A DNA stretch of 64,000 nt from positions 35,234,690-35,298,689 of the forward strand of contig OZ024862.1 in assembly GCA_964017155.1 (NCBI GenBank), read 5' to 3'. The stretch is from Oasisia sp. SBJ-2009 (taxonomy: Eukaryota; Annelida; Polychaeta; Sabellida; Siboglinidae). Shown here piece by piece: positions 12,906 to 24,258 of the stretch (position 1 is the stretch's first letter; the number at the start of each line of letters is the position of its first letter). The notes below the pieces were generated by a model, which was given only the letters and a program-made list of their open reading frames with translations, had not been told where the DNA came from and searched no databases. Both the position numbers and the translations under genes were made by a program.

Positions 12906-13220
12906 TTTTTTTTAGACACTGCGTTGAATCCGTTCCGATTGACGTTTCTGCGCATACGCGAGTCAGATGCGGGCCCTAGTTGCTATGCGGGATGTTTACG
13001 TTTCCTACCCCGCGGCACCCACCGTTAAAACCGTTCCGATTGACGTTTCTGCGCGGGCGCGTGTCAACCAGTTTGTTAACCGGCGAAAGTTTGTAGTTTC
13101 CGAGATGTTTTACAGTTATCTGAGACATTATAATGAGCAATGGCGTGCACCACCCGGCAGTAGCCAAGCATGACGATGTCCAGAGAAGGGTACGCTCAGC
13201 AGCGCTGAAGCATACTTTAA

Positions 13221-14077
13221 AGGTCAAAAAAAGGTTACGGTTTCGTGTCATACACCTAATAGAGTTTATACAAAGTAACAATTTCCGGCACATATACTCC
13301 ATTTTTTAACGTAAGCGGTTTACTCCGAATGTGACTTTAAAGTCTAAAATTCTAACGAAATCCACGATGGTCTAGACGCCCCCATAGGTGAAGGGTTAAC
13401 TTGGCTTGGCCATTCAGCGCGCGGTATTCTATATTTCGGTCAGCTTCCTGCGACGTTGTTAAGGGTCAACAACATCGAGTCTTCGACAGTTCGTTCAGTT
13501 GGCATGACATCTAGCAGCTGCTTATAGACGTATATCTAAATCTGTGGTTAAATATATGGTAAACTTGAGTAATTATGCCTTCGTGTTCGGCATACGGTTG
13601 CAATAATAGTTTAAACAACCGGTTGTATTGAAGCAATGGATTCACATTGGTGATTTGCGGGCGTACTGTTTGGAATCCCTCCAGTCCAAGTACAGTTCAC
13701 TTTGCTCGGTCCATTTTGAGGAGAAATGCTTTGATGTAGACATGTATCATCAGTTGATGGGATGATTTCAGCTATAACAATAATAGACAACTTTATATTT
13801 ACCGTCATCAGCATGTTACGCGCGTTGCCGAGTTGCAGCCATTTCATGACAACAGCCAAACCCCATGCAGGGAATCTACGTGGAGAGCGCCTCGATCACC
13901 GTCGTGACGTCATTCTTCGTCTAAGATGGGGTAGCGCATAGTATTTGGATGGCCGGGTGTTAAAAAAATATTTTTCTGGTAAACCGCTGGCGTTAAAAAA
14001 TTGAGTATATGTGGAAATTGTTACTTTTTATTAACTCTATTAGGTGTATGCCACGAAACAGTTAACTTTTTTGTCCT
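13221..14077 (-). mobile_element. Kolobok-like DNA transposon fragment, left arm
   Basis: The element is flanked by TTAA on both sides (13,217-13,220 and 14,078-14,081). Inverted termini of about 110 bp begin AGGTCAAAAAA / TTTTTTGTCCT. A TTAA target duplication with a THAP domain inside is the combination expected of the Kolobok superfamily (family knowledge). At 857 bp it is far too short for a full transposase, so it is a non-autonomous internal-deletion derivative. Strand is nominal. Confidence 0.7.
13575..13765 (+). pseudogene. THAP-domain fragment (transposase N-terminus), left arm
   Basis: The frame starts MPSCSAYGCNNS, the classic THAP opening with its C-x4-C pair. After a stop/frameshift near 13,627 a second frame gives QWIHIGDL and then SSLCSVHFEEKCFD, the conserved CxxHF segment of the C2CH zinc finger. 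It therefore has the N- and C-terminal thirds of a THAP domain with the middle deleted or frameshifted. THAP domains are DNA-binding modules of P-element and Kolobok transposases. It sits inside the TTAA-flanked element, which supports a transposase origin. Non-functional as written. Confidence 0.75.
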
Positions 14078-14368
14078 TTAAAAGGTGTGTTCAAAAAGGC
14101 TAAATTCGAGTCGACTCAGTCAGTGGCAGTGCTGACTCAGGACAGGAGCTGAGACCAGAGTCCAGTCCAGTTATCAGTAATAAGATTATCGACATCGTCA
14201 AACGTTCATCACAAATAATTGTAATTATTATATTAAGTAACGTTGTCATTGGCATCGGAATATAACTATTGGGTTGCATTAATTAAGTCGTTTATGTAGA
14301 GTAGAAATGATACAGTAACGATAGGAGTGAGCCCTGCATCAGTGCATAAATATTATGGTGGTGTGTGT

Positions 14369-14717
14369 TTTCAATATCTTTATTTCAGATTGTCATAGTA
14401 CATACAAATGTCCACATAAACATAAAAAAATACAAGTGACTAGAAAAATATAAAAGTATTGCACATGGTAAATAGAGAGAAAAATCATTGCACAATGATA
14501 CATTCAATCAAAAACTATTATGTATATACAACATTTTGATCCAATGTCGTCTTATCCTGGATTGCCATTTTATATCACTGTTGATAATTGCAGTTACCAA
14601 CTTATTATAAGAGCATCAAGTCTCCGCATGAATTTTTATACAAGGTTTCTAATTACAGCTTTACTATCTGGTACATGGTATTCTACAAACATGGTGGAGG
14701 CACTGCAATATTTAGGC
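14369..14717 (-). repeat. Inverted LINE 3' end at the inner tip of the left arm
   Basis: Reverse complement of the last part of the LINE at 14,718-16,220: the codons for CSASTMFVEYHVPDSKAVIRN, the 3' untranslated part and the AATAAA signal all read on the minus strand. Homology stops abruptly at TTTAGGC|CTATTT, the palindrome inner breakpoint. Confidence 0.9.
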
Positions 14718-15251
14718 CTATTTGTGCCTTTACTTGCTATGTGTATAACTGGGTGTTTTGTGCATGGATGTTTACCTAGTTCTTTGTTATCTGTTGTGCT
14801 GGTTCTTATTATCAAAGATAAATGTAGCAAGATTAACAGCAAAGACAAGTATAAACCTATTGCATTAGCTAGTATTGTGTCAAAAAAAATTGAAAACATT
14901 GTTAGACAGAATGTCAGTTACGCGGTCAACAATGTCCAATCAGTTTGGATATGAGAAAAAATATGGGACAGACTTATGTGTATTTATGTTTTAAAGGAAG
15001 TTATTGACAGACATAGGAGTCTAAATGGGTCTATCTTTACATGTTTTTAGATGCTTCTAAAGCCTTTGACAGAGTGAAACATTCTATCTTATTTCAAAAG
15101 TTGATTGACAGGGGAGTGCCTGGATATATTGTTAGACTGCTTATATATTGGTATTCGAATCAGACTATGTGTATAAGATGGTCAGGCAAATTGTCGGAAC
15201 ATTTTGGTGTTACAAATGGTGTCAGGCAAGATGGTATACTCTCACCACACC

Positions 15252-15331
<80 letters not shown>

Positions 15332-16220
15332 ATGATTTAACCATAGCTTTAAACAAATGTAACACAGGGTGTATAATACGTAGTACAACTATCAACCATC
15401 TTATGTATGCTGATGACTTGGTAATTCTGTCCCCATCTGTATCAAGACTGTCTGAACTGATGCGCAGGTATGTCGACTCTATGGGTTAAATCATGATATC
15501 AAGTACAACTCCAAGAAAAGTGCTGTGTTAATGTTTAAAAGTAAATAAAAAAATTATATGAAAAATGTTGATGTTCCATCGATTAATGGTGAAAAAATCC
15601 AGGAAGTGGATAATGTGAAATATTTGGGTCACTTTATTTCTGATACATTGCGTGATGACAAAGATATCTTATGCCAATGCCGACAACTATATGCTAGGGC
15701 TAATATGCTATTGCGAAACTTTTACATGTGTTCCATTGAAGTGAAGCTGACTTTGCTTAGAACTTTCTGCTCTCCCATGTATACTGCTTAGCTGTGGTGG
15801 AATTTCACAGTAGTAAGTGTACATAAACTTCATGTGGCTTACAATAATGTGTTTCGCTTATTGCTGAATCAGCCTAAATATTGCAGTGCCTCTACCATGT
15901 TTGTAGAATACCATGTACCAGATAGTAAAGCTGTAATTAGAAACCTTGTATAAAAATTCATGCGGAGAATTGATGCTCTTATAATAAGTTGGTAACTGCA
16001 ATTATCAACAGTGATATAAAATGGCAATCCAGGATAAGACGACATTGGATCAAAATGTTGTATATACATAATAGTTTTTGATTGAATGTATCATTGTGCA
16101 ATGATTTTTCTCTCTATTTACCATGTGCAATACTTTTATATTTTTCTAGTCACTTGTATTTTTTTATGTTTATGTGGACATCTGTATGTACTATGACAAT
16201 CTGAAATAAAGATATTGAAA
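14718..16220 (+). pseudogene. Non-LTR retrotransposon (LINE) reverse transcriptase, decayed
   Basis: RT blocks are visible in order: LLSVVLVLIIKDK...YKPIALASI (14,780-14,890), DASKAFDRVKH (15,045-15,080), NGVRQDGILSPHLFNIY (about 15,212-15,265), the catalytic YADD (15,406-15,417), VKYLGHFISD (15,615), and a C-terminal CSASTMFVE near 15,882. The frame is broken several times: a frameshift near 14,954, an (AT)n run inside the RT between FNIY and MDDL, and stops after 15,780. The element ends near AATAAA at 16,205. The clade was not determined. The body forms the spacer of the palindrome and the 3' part lies in the right arm. Confidence 0.9.
15257..15329. repeat. (AT)n microsatellite inside the RT coding region
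   Basis: About 36 AT dinucleotides sit exactly where RT reads FNIY-MDDL. The run now shifts the frame so that MDDL is not continuous with the upstream ORF. Confidence 0.95.
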
Positions 16221-16511
16221 ACACACACCACCATAATATTTATGCACTGATACAGGGCTCACTCCTATCGTTACTGTATCATTTCTACTCTACATAAACG
16301 ACTTAATTAATGCAACCCAATAGTTATATTCCGATGCCAATGACAACGTTACTTAATATAATAATTACAATTATTTGTGATGAACGTTTGACGATGTCGA
16401 TAATCTTATTACTGATAACTGGACTGGACTCTGGTCTCAGCTCCTGTCCCGAGTCAGCACTGCCACTGACTGAGTCGACTCGAATTTAGCCTTTTTGAAC
16501 ACACCTTTTAA

Positions 16512-17368
16512 AGGACAAAAAAGTTAACTGTTTCGTGGCATACACCTAATAGAGTTAATAAAAAGTAACAATTTCCACATATACTCAATTTTTTTACGCC
16601 AGCGGTTTACCAGAAAAATATTTTTTTAACACCCGGCCATCCAAATACTATGCGCTACCCCATCTTAGACGAAGAATGACGTCACGACGGTGATCGAGGC
16701 GCTCTCCACGTAGATTCCCTGCATGGGGTTTGGCTGTTGTCATGAAATGGCTGCAACTCGGCAACGCGCGTAACATGCTGATGACGGTAAATATAAAGTT
16801 GTCTATTATTGTTATAGCTGAAATCATCCCATCAACTGATGATACATGTCTACATCAAAGCATTTCTCCTCAAAATGGACCGAGCAAAGTGAACTGTACT
16901 TGGACTGGAGGGATTCCAAACAGTACGCCCGCAAATCACCAATGTGAATCCATTGCTTCAATACTACCGGTTGTTTCAACTATTATTGCAACCGTATGCC
17001 GAACACGAAGGCATAATTACTCAAGTTTACCATATATTTAACCACAGATTTAGATATACGTCTATAAGCAGCTGCTAGATGTCATGCCAACTGAACGAAC
17101 TGTCGAAGACTCGATGTTGTTGACCCTTAACAACGTCGCAGGAAGCTGACCGAGATATAGAATACCGCGCGCTGAATGGCCAAGCCAAGTTAACCCTTCA
17201 CCTATGGGGGCGTCTAGACCATCGTGGATTTCGTTAGAATTTTAGACTTTAAAGTCACATTCGGAGTAAACCGCTTACGTTAAAAAATGGAGTATATGTG
17301 CCGGAAATTGTTACTTTGTATAAACTCTATTAGGTGTATGACACGAAACCGTAGCCTTTTTTTGTCCT
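16512..17368 (+). mobile_element. Kolobok-like DNA transposon fragment, right arm
   Basis: Mirror copy, again bounded by TTAA (16,508-16,511 and 17,369-17,372) with AGGACAAAAAA termini. Its termini are closer to each other than those of the left copy (GGAC on both sides). Confidence 0.7.
16824..17014 (-). pseudogene. THAP-domain fragment, right arm
   Basis: Mirror of 13,575-13,765 with the same break, so the damage predates the duplication of the arms. One nearby substitution (CAACCGG to TACCGG) is visible. Confidence 0.7.
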
Positions 17369-17681
17369 TTAAAGAATGCTTCAGCGCTGCTGAGCGTACC
17401 CTTCTCTGGACATCGTCATGCTTGGCTACTGCCGGGTGGTGCACGCCATTGCTCATATAATGTCTCAGATAACTGTAAAACATCTCGGAAACTACAAACT
17501 TTCGCCGGTTAACAAACTGGTTGACACGCGCCCGCGCAGAAACGTCAATCGGAACGGTTTTAACGGTGGGTGCCGCGGGGTAGGAAACGTAAACATCCCG
17601 CATAGCAACTAGGGCCCGCATCTGACTCGCGTATGCGCAGAAACGTCAATCGGAACGGATTCAACGCAGTGTCTAAAAAAA

Positions 17682-19026
17682 AATGTCCCACTACCGGAAT
17701 ATCCCACTACCGCCATGCCCCAAACCTAGTCGCAATGCACCAACCGCGTAGTCGCAATGCTCCAACAGTATAGTCTCAATGCACCACTTTTGATCAGAAT
17801 GTCCCGGTGATTTTACCATTGTCAAACATTACATTTTATTATTGTCAAACTTATGTATATAATATATAATACAAGTATAGATATTATAACATTACATATT
17901 AAATGCATAATTAATAGACCTATAACAATTACGTTTCGTTAACTTTTTGTACATTATTGAAAATATAACTTAATTTATGTTTTGCCTTCGTATATTATGA
18001 CATATTTTAAGTAAAAAAATGAGTGCAGAATAAATCAATTGCTAATATCTAAGTATACAAAAATATTAAGCCACCGGCCAAGGGAAATTCAGCCATGGGG
18101 TTATATATAAAGCCGTTAAATCACCAGTAATTACAACAACACATCATGGCAACACGAAATTCGAAATGTATAAGAAAAATTCGATATCCCTGCGACATAT
18201 GCTCAAATGAACGTTTAACCAACGTCATCGAGTGTTCAGAGTGCGGTTGCTGGTCGAATGCGTCATGCATTCCCATGGACGAGGCATTGTTCAAGAGGTG
18301 GAGCAGTACGCCACACGACCACATGAACATATTTGTTGGTCAAGATACTCCACGAGGATGCATTGTTACTGCCATTACAGGTTAGACTAAGATGGGAAAA
18401 GAATTGTAGTAAGTTTGTGAAGCTTAGTATAAATTGTAAGGCTCTACTATAATCCTACATATTTTTTTCAGGATCCTGAATGTAATGTACCATTTGTGTC
18501 TATAATGTGTAAGTTGGCTTGTGTGATATAATTGCGTGTGTGTGTGCGTGTATTTGTCCCCTCTTTATCCCGACCACTACTAATCCCTGAAATCGATACA
18601 CTGCGATGGAATAATAACAAAATAACCGGAGCAGTGTGAGCGTTAATTACGGGTTGTTTTATTCCATCCAAGTTTCTTTTCACTTCTCACCCATTAACAC
18701 CATTTCTTTCTTTAGATTACTTCATTGTGCTGGATGAACTTTTTAAAGATGAATACAATAACAACACGATTTTACATAATTATGTTGATTTAATAAAATT
18801 GGCGTTCTTTCTGATTTCGGACTGCAGATTTCAAATAACTTTTGTGTTAAACTGTTCTAAAATATCCAGCAAAATTTTTAGATTTTACATAATATATAGA
18901 ATGAACGAATCAACACAAAAACATGCAACAGTCAAGCGAATTTATTTATTTTATTTTAGTATTACGTACTTATATACATATACATGCATTGCGACTAGGG
19001 CATTCAGGCACAGGGGCATTCCGACC
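17682..19026 (+). mobile_element. Element with GCATTGCGACTA subterminal repeats and PHD-like exon (right arm)
   Basis: Mirror of 11,551-12,905, reading on the + strand. It starts AATGTCCCACTACCGG and ends CAGGGGCATTCCGACC. The subterminal units recur three or four times within the first 130 bp. Confidence 0.6.
18146..18383 (+). CDS. PHD-like zinc-finger exon of an unrecognised transposon-borne gene (right arm)
   Basis: The reading frame opens MATRNSKC and contains CDIC at residues 16-19, CSEC at 30-33 and WSNASC around 36-41. This matches the spacing of a PHD finger (C-x2-C, C-x2-C, W-x4-C), but the usual histidine of the WYHxxC segment is replaced by Asn, so metal binding may be impaired. 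The frame stops right after ATTACAG|GTTAG, a good splice donor at 18,383/18,384. An acceptor (CTTTCTTTAG) ends at about 18,714, and the next exon continues the frame exactly (phase 1, G|AT). A PHD-like finger is common in transposon ORFs. The function is not known. Splicing is inferred. Confidence 0.55.
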
Positions 19027-19041
19027 ATAACCTTGTTTTGA
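18715..19041 (+). CDS. Possible second exon of the PHD-like gene (right arm)
   Basis: The exon follows a pyrimidine-rich acceptor. It joins in frame to the PHD-like exon and reads DYFIVLDELFKDEYNNN, continuing about 105 residues to a stop after ITLF. The last 20 residues are encoded by the element's subterminal repeat, which argues that the far end is read-through rather than a conserved domain. No family recognised. Both arms keep the frame open. Confidence 0.35.
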   Translation, partial: DYFIVLDELFKDEYNNNTILHNYVDLIKLAFFLISDCRFQITFVLNCSKISSKIFRFYIIYRMNESTQKHATVKRIYLFYFSITYLYTYTCIATRAFRHRGIPTITLF

Positions 19042-19309
19042 CAACGACATTTTCACACAAAGTTACGAAGGGAAAACCGGCTCGTTTATTGTGTATAATT
19101 TTTAAACATTAAGGTGGGTTTTACACAGTACTGACATTGTACGTGTGCTTGATATCTAGACAGTTTGTTGATTCGCTGATCCCAACAATAACTCTATAGT
19201 TGAGTTGGATCATGGATGTGACAGGCTCGTTCACGTAACCTAGGACGGTCGACCGTCGTGTGTATTAACGTTCCAGAACACCCGAATTGATACTTCTGCT
19301 AGTAGTGAC

Positions 19310-19314
<5 letters not shown>

Positions 19315-19372
<58 letters not shown>

Positions 19373-19445
19373 TATTTTACTGAACTAAGACATAACCACA
19401 GAGGTGGTTATAATCTTCTACCATCACTTGCCACAGGTCCATATA

Positions 19446-19503
<58 letters not shown>

Positions 19504-19515
19504 GATATATATATT
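19315..19515. repeat. (AT)n(AG)n and (AT)n microsatellites, right arm
   Basis: Counterpart of the left-arm pair. The repeat counts differ and an extra interruption (ATATTATATA) appears near 19,450. Confidence 0.95.
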
Positions 19516-22109
19516 TATTTATGCTTATATATATATATATGCATTATTCAAAGTAAGAAAATATTTAAATACAAATACTTTTATTATATTCTAAACTTTA
19601 AATACAAATACTTTTAAAATAATAGGTATTTAATCCAACATGAATTAAACACATTTTACCCAAGGCACTGAGACATAAACATTGGCCAGGCACAGCTGGG
19701 CAATGCTGTCACCTTTGATGTTGCCTCAGCTAAGCTAGATAGTTATCCCATAATTATTGGGGATACCAGTGTCAGCAGTGAGCGTTGCACCACAATTTGG
19801 GCTAGCTGGGTATTGACCAAGCAATACAGCCAATCACTGCCCGGTATCTGAGCTTGGGATAAGCAGTCCAAACTCATCTCTCAGGGAAGAAGTTTGTTTG
19901 CTCATTGCAACCGGTTTTCTTTTGCACGCACCCTCCTTCCCCAACTACTCCAGCTTAGACTGCCTACTGTTTGGATTGGTGGTTTCTGAGCCCCACATCT
20001 ATTTCGCTTAGATAGTTAATATTGGCATTCCCCATCGACAGCTATGTATGATTCATCTTTACTTATAAGGTAAATTGCCTTTTTCTATCTAGGTTGAGGG
20101 CAATGCCCATTGTCGTGTGTTTACTATTTACATTAACTTAGGCTAGTGTACTGGAAGATTTTATTAGTTACACAGATTGATACTGATTCTTACAGAATTT
20201 TAGGTCAAAAATATGGATTGCCATCCCAAAAATGTGGCATATTTGATCATTACTAACATTTTATAAAATTTATGACTATAAAGAACACTGTAATATTATA
20301 ATAATTCCATGTTATCAGAAAACAAACAAAACACCACTGATAGGAATACACACACTAACTCAATATAGTATTCTCATTCATACTAATTCCATAAACATAT
20401 AGTATTTCTAGTGTTCATAGCATGTTCAGGTTTCAGTTTATTTATAAAACAATTGCACTGGGAAGAATTGTGCCACATCCACAGGTAGCATTGCAGGCAA
20501 TGGAGAACCAAGTGGATGTAATAAAATGTTGATGTCATTGTTGCACAATCCACGGTGCAGCACACATTGTGGATTATTGGTAGAACTGTTGACAACTTCA
20601 GACTGGTCTGTAGCTAAACTGTCATCTTGGTGCTGCAGCTAGTCCAGTTGAAATGTGCATATTTTAAAATGCAAGGTGCAGCAGTCATTCTCATCCATTG
20701 TCTCTCTCAAAATATACATGTGATTTATATAACACATCATGAGTAATTTATATTTCACTTGTTAATCAATACAAGCCATACTAGTCAGTTATTTTGTTAT
20801 TATATTATAGCTGAGAAACAATCATATTGTTTACACATACAATGTAGTGATGTTTAAAGATACATTTAATAATTCACGAGACTTTGGCTAGATAGATAAC
20901 TACCTATCTCACGGATGGTAGTATAACTTTGTCAGTAATTTAAATCATAAGAATAAGGTAACATATTGTCATCAATCAAACTCATAGGCAAATACAGACA
21001 ACACATTACATCCATATAAAAACTGCGTATGGCACGCAATATTCAAGTTGTAAACAGGTGCAACATATAACAGCTTGTTTATGCTTACATTTTCAGAAGT
21101 GGAGACCCATTTTAAATGATCACTCCTTAGTAATGATTTTGAAGAAACAGTTTTCTTTATTGTTATACCACAAATATGTAAACTGAGTTTTAAACTGCAT
21201 GCTGACAAAAGAGTACATAATACAAGGCATTATGACATTTGATTATATATCAGTACTGCACTAAAGCATAAATAAGATGGTGTGGTTTAGGTGATCTGTC
21301 AAATTATGGGAATGTGCCAAGATGCACATATCATCACACAATGCCAACATATTGTAACTCACCTGTTATTCTTACCAGTTTTCATTCTGGGTGTGTCATC
21401 TTGGTTATTTGGTAGATTATGCTGGGCTGTGTTCTGTAAGTATACAGAATATATTATAGTTGATAGCATGCAATCAAAATTGTACGTGAAAGTACTTATG
21501 TAATTATATTATTTACAGTGACAGTGTATTTTAATTGTGCAAAATAATTATATATGTCATTGTCATTATAACATATATGTACTGTGTATATGGACTACTG
21601 ATCTTTGAGATAGTTTTTATACTTCACCGATATGTTAGACAGTTGGTCTCATGCATTAAAACACCATCTGACTCGATCATATTCTAAAATTTGTCCCAGT
21701 TTCTAGCGCGAACATTTTGCGTTAAATTAATAAATACTAAAACATAATTTGCAAGGTCATGTTGAATCCCCATGGCGCACACCTGTGTCTCTAACTGTTC
21801 CTGTGTACCTAGATCGGTTGCTCCAAACATTGCGACACCTAGGTCCTAGTCCTGGCGATATACCTCAAATGCTTCCAATCTCATTCAAATTATACCACAA
21901 GATAGAGTTTCGTATGCAGTTTACAAATTTTTTGATATCTTTATTATTTCTGAAACAATTCCAATTTTTGGTATAGAATTTCTTGTGACCAGGAAGTTGG
22001 AGCACTGTGTTTGAGTATATAGGAAAACGGTTATATAATTGCTTCTACTAAAGATATTTGGGTGAAATAAAAAGTTATGTGATCTAGAAAAAACCTCTGA
22101 ATATGATTT

Positions 22110-22625
22110 GACCTTGACCTAATTAGTTGACCTTCACTGCATATTTGAACTCTTTTCAGAATAACAACATAAATTGAGTATAATTAATAAAAAAGGACTT
22201 CTGTGCCACATTATTACATCAGGAATTTTGATGGCATAATTAGTTGACCTATGATTAACATCTGACCTAATTACTAGGATTAATTACATAAAGGGGGGAA
22301 TAATTAGAAAAAAGGTCAATTATACATGGGGTTGACTACTTTAAATTATAATTATATATTATGAATGAATAGACTGATTCTCATCTTATAAAGCATGAAG
22401 TTTGTTGATGACCTAATTAGTTGACCTATGTTTAGCATTTGACCTATTTATTAGAATTTATTACACAAAATGGGTGAACATAATTAGTAGAAAGGTCGAT
22501 TAAATAAACTGTACATGCATTGGATTGAATACTTATATTTTCACCCGTTTTATGTAATTAATCCTAATAAAAACGTTAAATATAGGTCAACTAATTAGGT
22601 CATCAACAAACTTCATAATTTGTTT
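22110..22625. repeat. AATTAGGTCA inverted/tandem repeat cluster, right arm
   Basis: Mirror of 7,965-8,480 with scattered substitutions, including a run of Gs replacing part of the ACGGG segment near 22,290. Confidence 0.65.
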
Positions 22626-23192
22626 ACAAGATGAGAATCAGAATATATCAAGAATTGTAAATATCTCAACAATTGCAGCTATATTATTAAAAACAAATCT
22701 TAGAATGAAAAGATTACTTAAGAAAAAATAGTGTAAACAACAACTTAACTAAATTTTACTTACAAACTACAAAATATATTTGATTTAAAAAACAACTTAT
22801 TTATACTACAACTTATTTATACTACAACTTAGCTTGGACTACCCTTTGGACCTTCCAACACTGTTTCACTTGCTAGAAGTGAAAAAAATACACAATTCAC
22901 ACAATGCAAAAACAATTACTTTGTTATAATAAAAAATAATGTTGGTTAAGCAATAAAGATATACTGATAAAAATAAGTACACGGTCAAATAAATTCATGT
23001 TTAAATTTTAGATGCTTTCCGATTTTAGGAATAACCCCATGAAACGTGTATCAATGGCAACCTCAATGTCAATGACAGTTACAATGCAAACAGCACACGC
23101 GGAGTTTGTAAACATTTTCCTTCAAATATTTTATAATAACGTTCTACAAATTGACTAATATAAAGAAAAAACGGCTAAAAAGTAATTATATG

Positions 23193-24258
23193 CAGGCCTT
23201 GCCTTTTGAGAGCGCGATCGCGATCGCGCTCGCGATCGCGCTCGCGATCGCGCTCGCGATCGCGCTCGCGATCGCGCTCCATCGCGCTCGCGCTCCATCG
23301 CGCTCGCGCTCCATCGCGCTCGCGCTCCATCGCGCTCGCGCTCCATCGCGCTCGCGCTCCATCGCGCTCGCGCTCCATCGCGCTCGCGCTCCATCGCGCT
23401 CGCGCTCCATCGCGCTCGCGCTCCATCGCGCTCGCGCTCCATCGCGCTCGCGCTCCATCGCGCTCGCGCTCCATCGCGCTCGCGCTCCATCGCGCTCGCG
23501 CTCCATCGCGCTCGCGCTCCTTGTTTTGCTTTCGGGAGGGCGATTTTCCGCGCACCTGGGCGTTGTAACTTTTTTTTAATCTAGATTCATTTTTCGCTTG
23601 AACACCACACTTTATGCAGCATAACACAATAATTGTTGCAGTTACCTTATAAAGTTCTGTGAGGGAAATGTAGCTGTGTTTGTTACATTTACTATACAAT
23701 ATCCTACATATTCATCAACGCCAATGCGTTCAGACAACGAGCGATATCGTTCGGATTCGGTCAGTCCATGGGCGCCGCCATCTTTGAATTTTCGAAGATC
23801 GTTAACACGAAATGAAAATCGCCACGAAGTCTGTCTTTCCAACGAAATCCGCTCCAATAACGCGTTAAACAGTTAATAAATATGTACAGACACAAACTAT
23901 AGCAACATCAAACTAAACTAAAAACTAATCGAACTACTAAAACAACTACAATCCAACGTCCAAATACAAATCCAATAACTTTCAAAATGCTATATTGCCT
24001 ATAACGTAGAACGATCTTCCCAGTTACAAAATCCTCAAAAAATGCAACTTACACTTGGGTAATCAGGATGGACCGAGTGACGATATATTATATATACTGT
24101 ATGTGACTGTTGTATTGCAGGGTGAAGGCTCGGCAATAATATCAATAGCTCTCCTGGGCCATTTTAGGAGGGCGATTTTTAGCTCTCCAATAGCTCTCCT
24201 GGGCATTTTGAGGAGGGCGATTTTTAGCTCTCCAAGGTTTTTCAAAAGACAAGGCCTG
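23193..24258. mobile_element. Same CAGGCCTTG-ended element, right-arm copy with array expansion
   Basis: Mirror of 6,531-7,381, flanked by TATATG on both sides. It is about 215 bp longer because of the GCGCTC minisatellite near its left end. Otherwise it is nearly the same sequence. Confidence 0.75.
23209..23520. repeat. GC-rich minisatellite (12-bp then 16-bp units)
   Basis: About five 12-bp units (GCGATCGCGCTC) are followed by 15 near-perfect 16-bp units (CATCGCGCTCGCGCTC). All six frames are open, giving spurious Arg/Ala-rich ORFs. The left arm has only the seed of this array (about 7,340-7,375), so it expanded in the right copy or contracted in the left. Confidence 0.95.

Larger units (their letters stand above)
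1..14717 (+). repeat. Left arm of giant imperfect palindrome
   Basis: This arm is repeated in reverse complement at 15,872-30,550; base 1 pairs with about 30,550 and base 14,717 with 15,872. Anchors seen on both sides include the terminal CCGTGAGG motifs, the TTAGGG-containing hairpin, the PHD-like exon, the Kolobok-like element and the inverted LINE 3' end. Similarity is high throughout, with scattered substitutions and indels. The match still runs at the left edge of the window, so the true outer end lies outside it. No host gene was recognised in the arm beyond transposon-derived exons. Gene-free stretches not listed separately (for example 3-5 kb and 9-11 kb) are AT-rich intergenic-looking DNA with only short unconvincing ORFs. 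Confidence 0.95.

Noticed and set aside
14520..14717. Upstream part of a 144-codon + strand ORF (starting MYIQHFDPMSS) as the N-terminus of the RT
   Set aside because: Before 14,718 the frame reads through the antisense LINE 3' end; only the part after the junction is RT.
23155..23699. Long Arg/Ala-rich and Glu/Arg/Asp-rich open frames on both strands
   Set aside because: They are pure products of the 12/16-bp minisatellite, open in every frame, and absent from the other palindrome arm.
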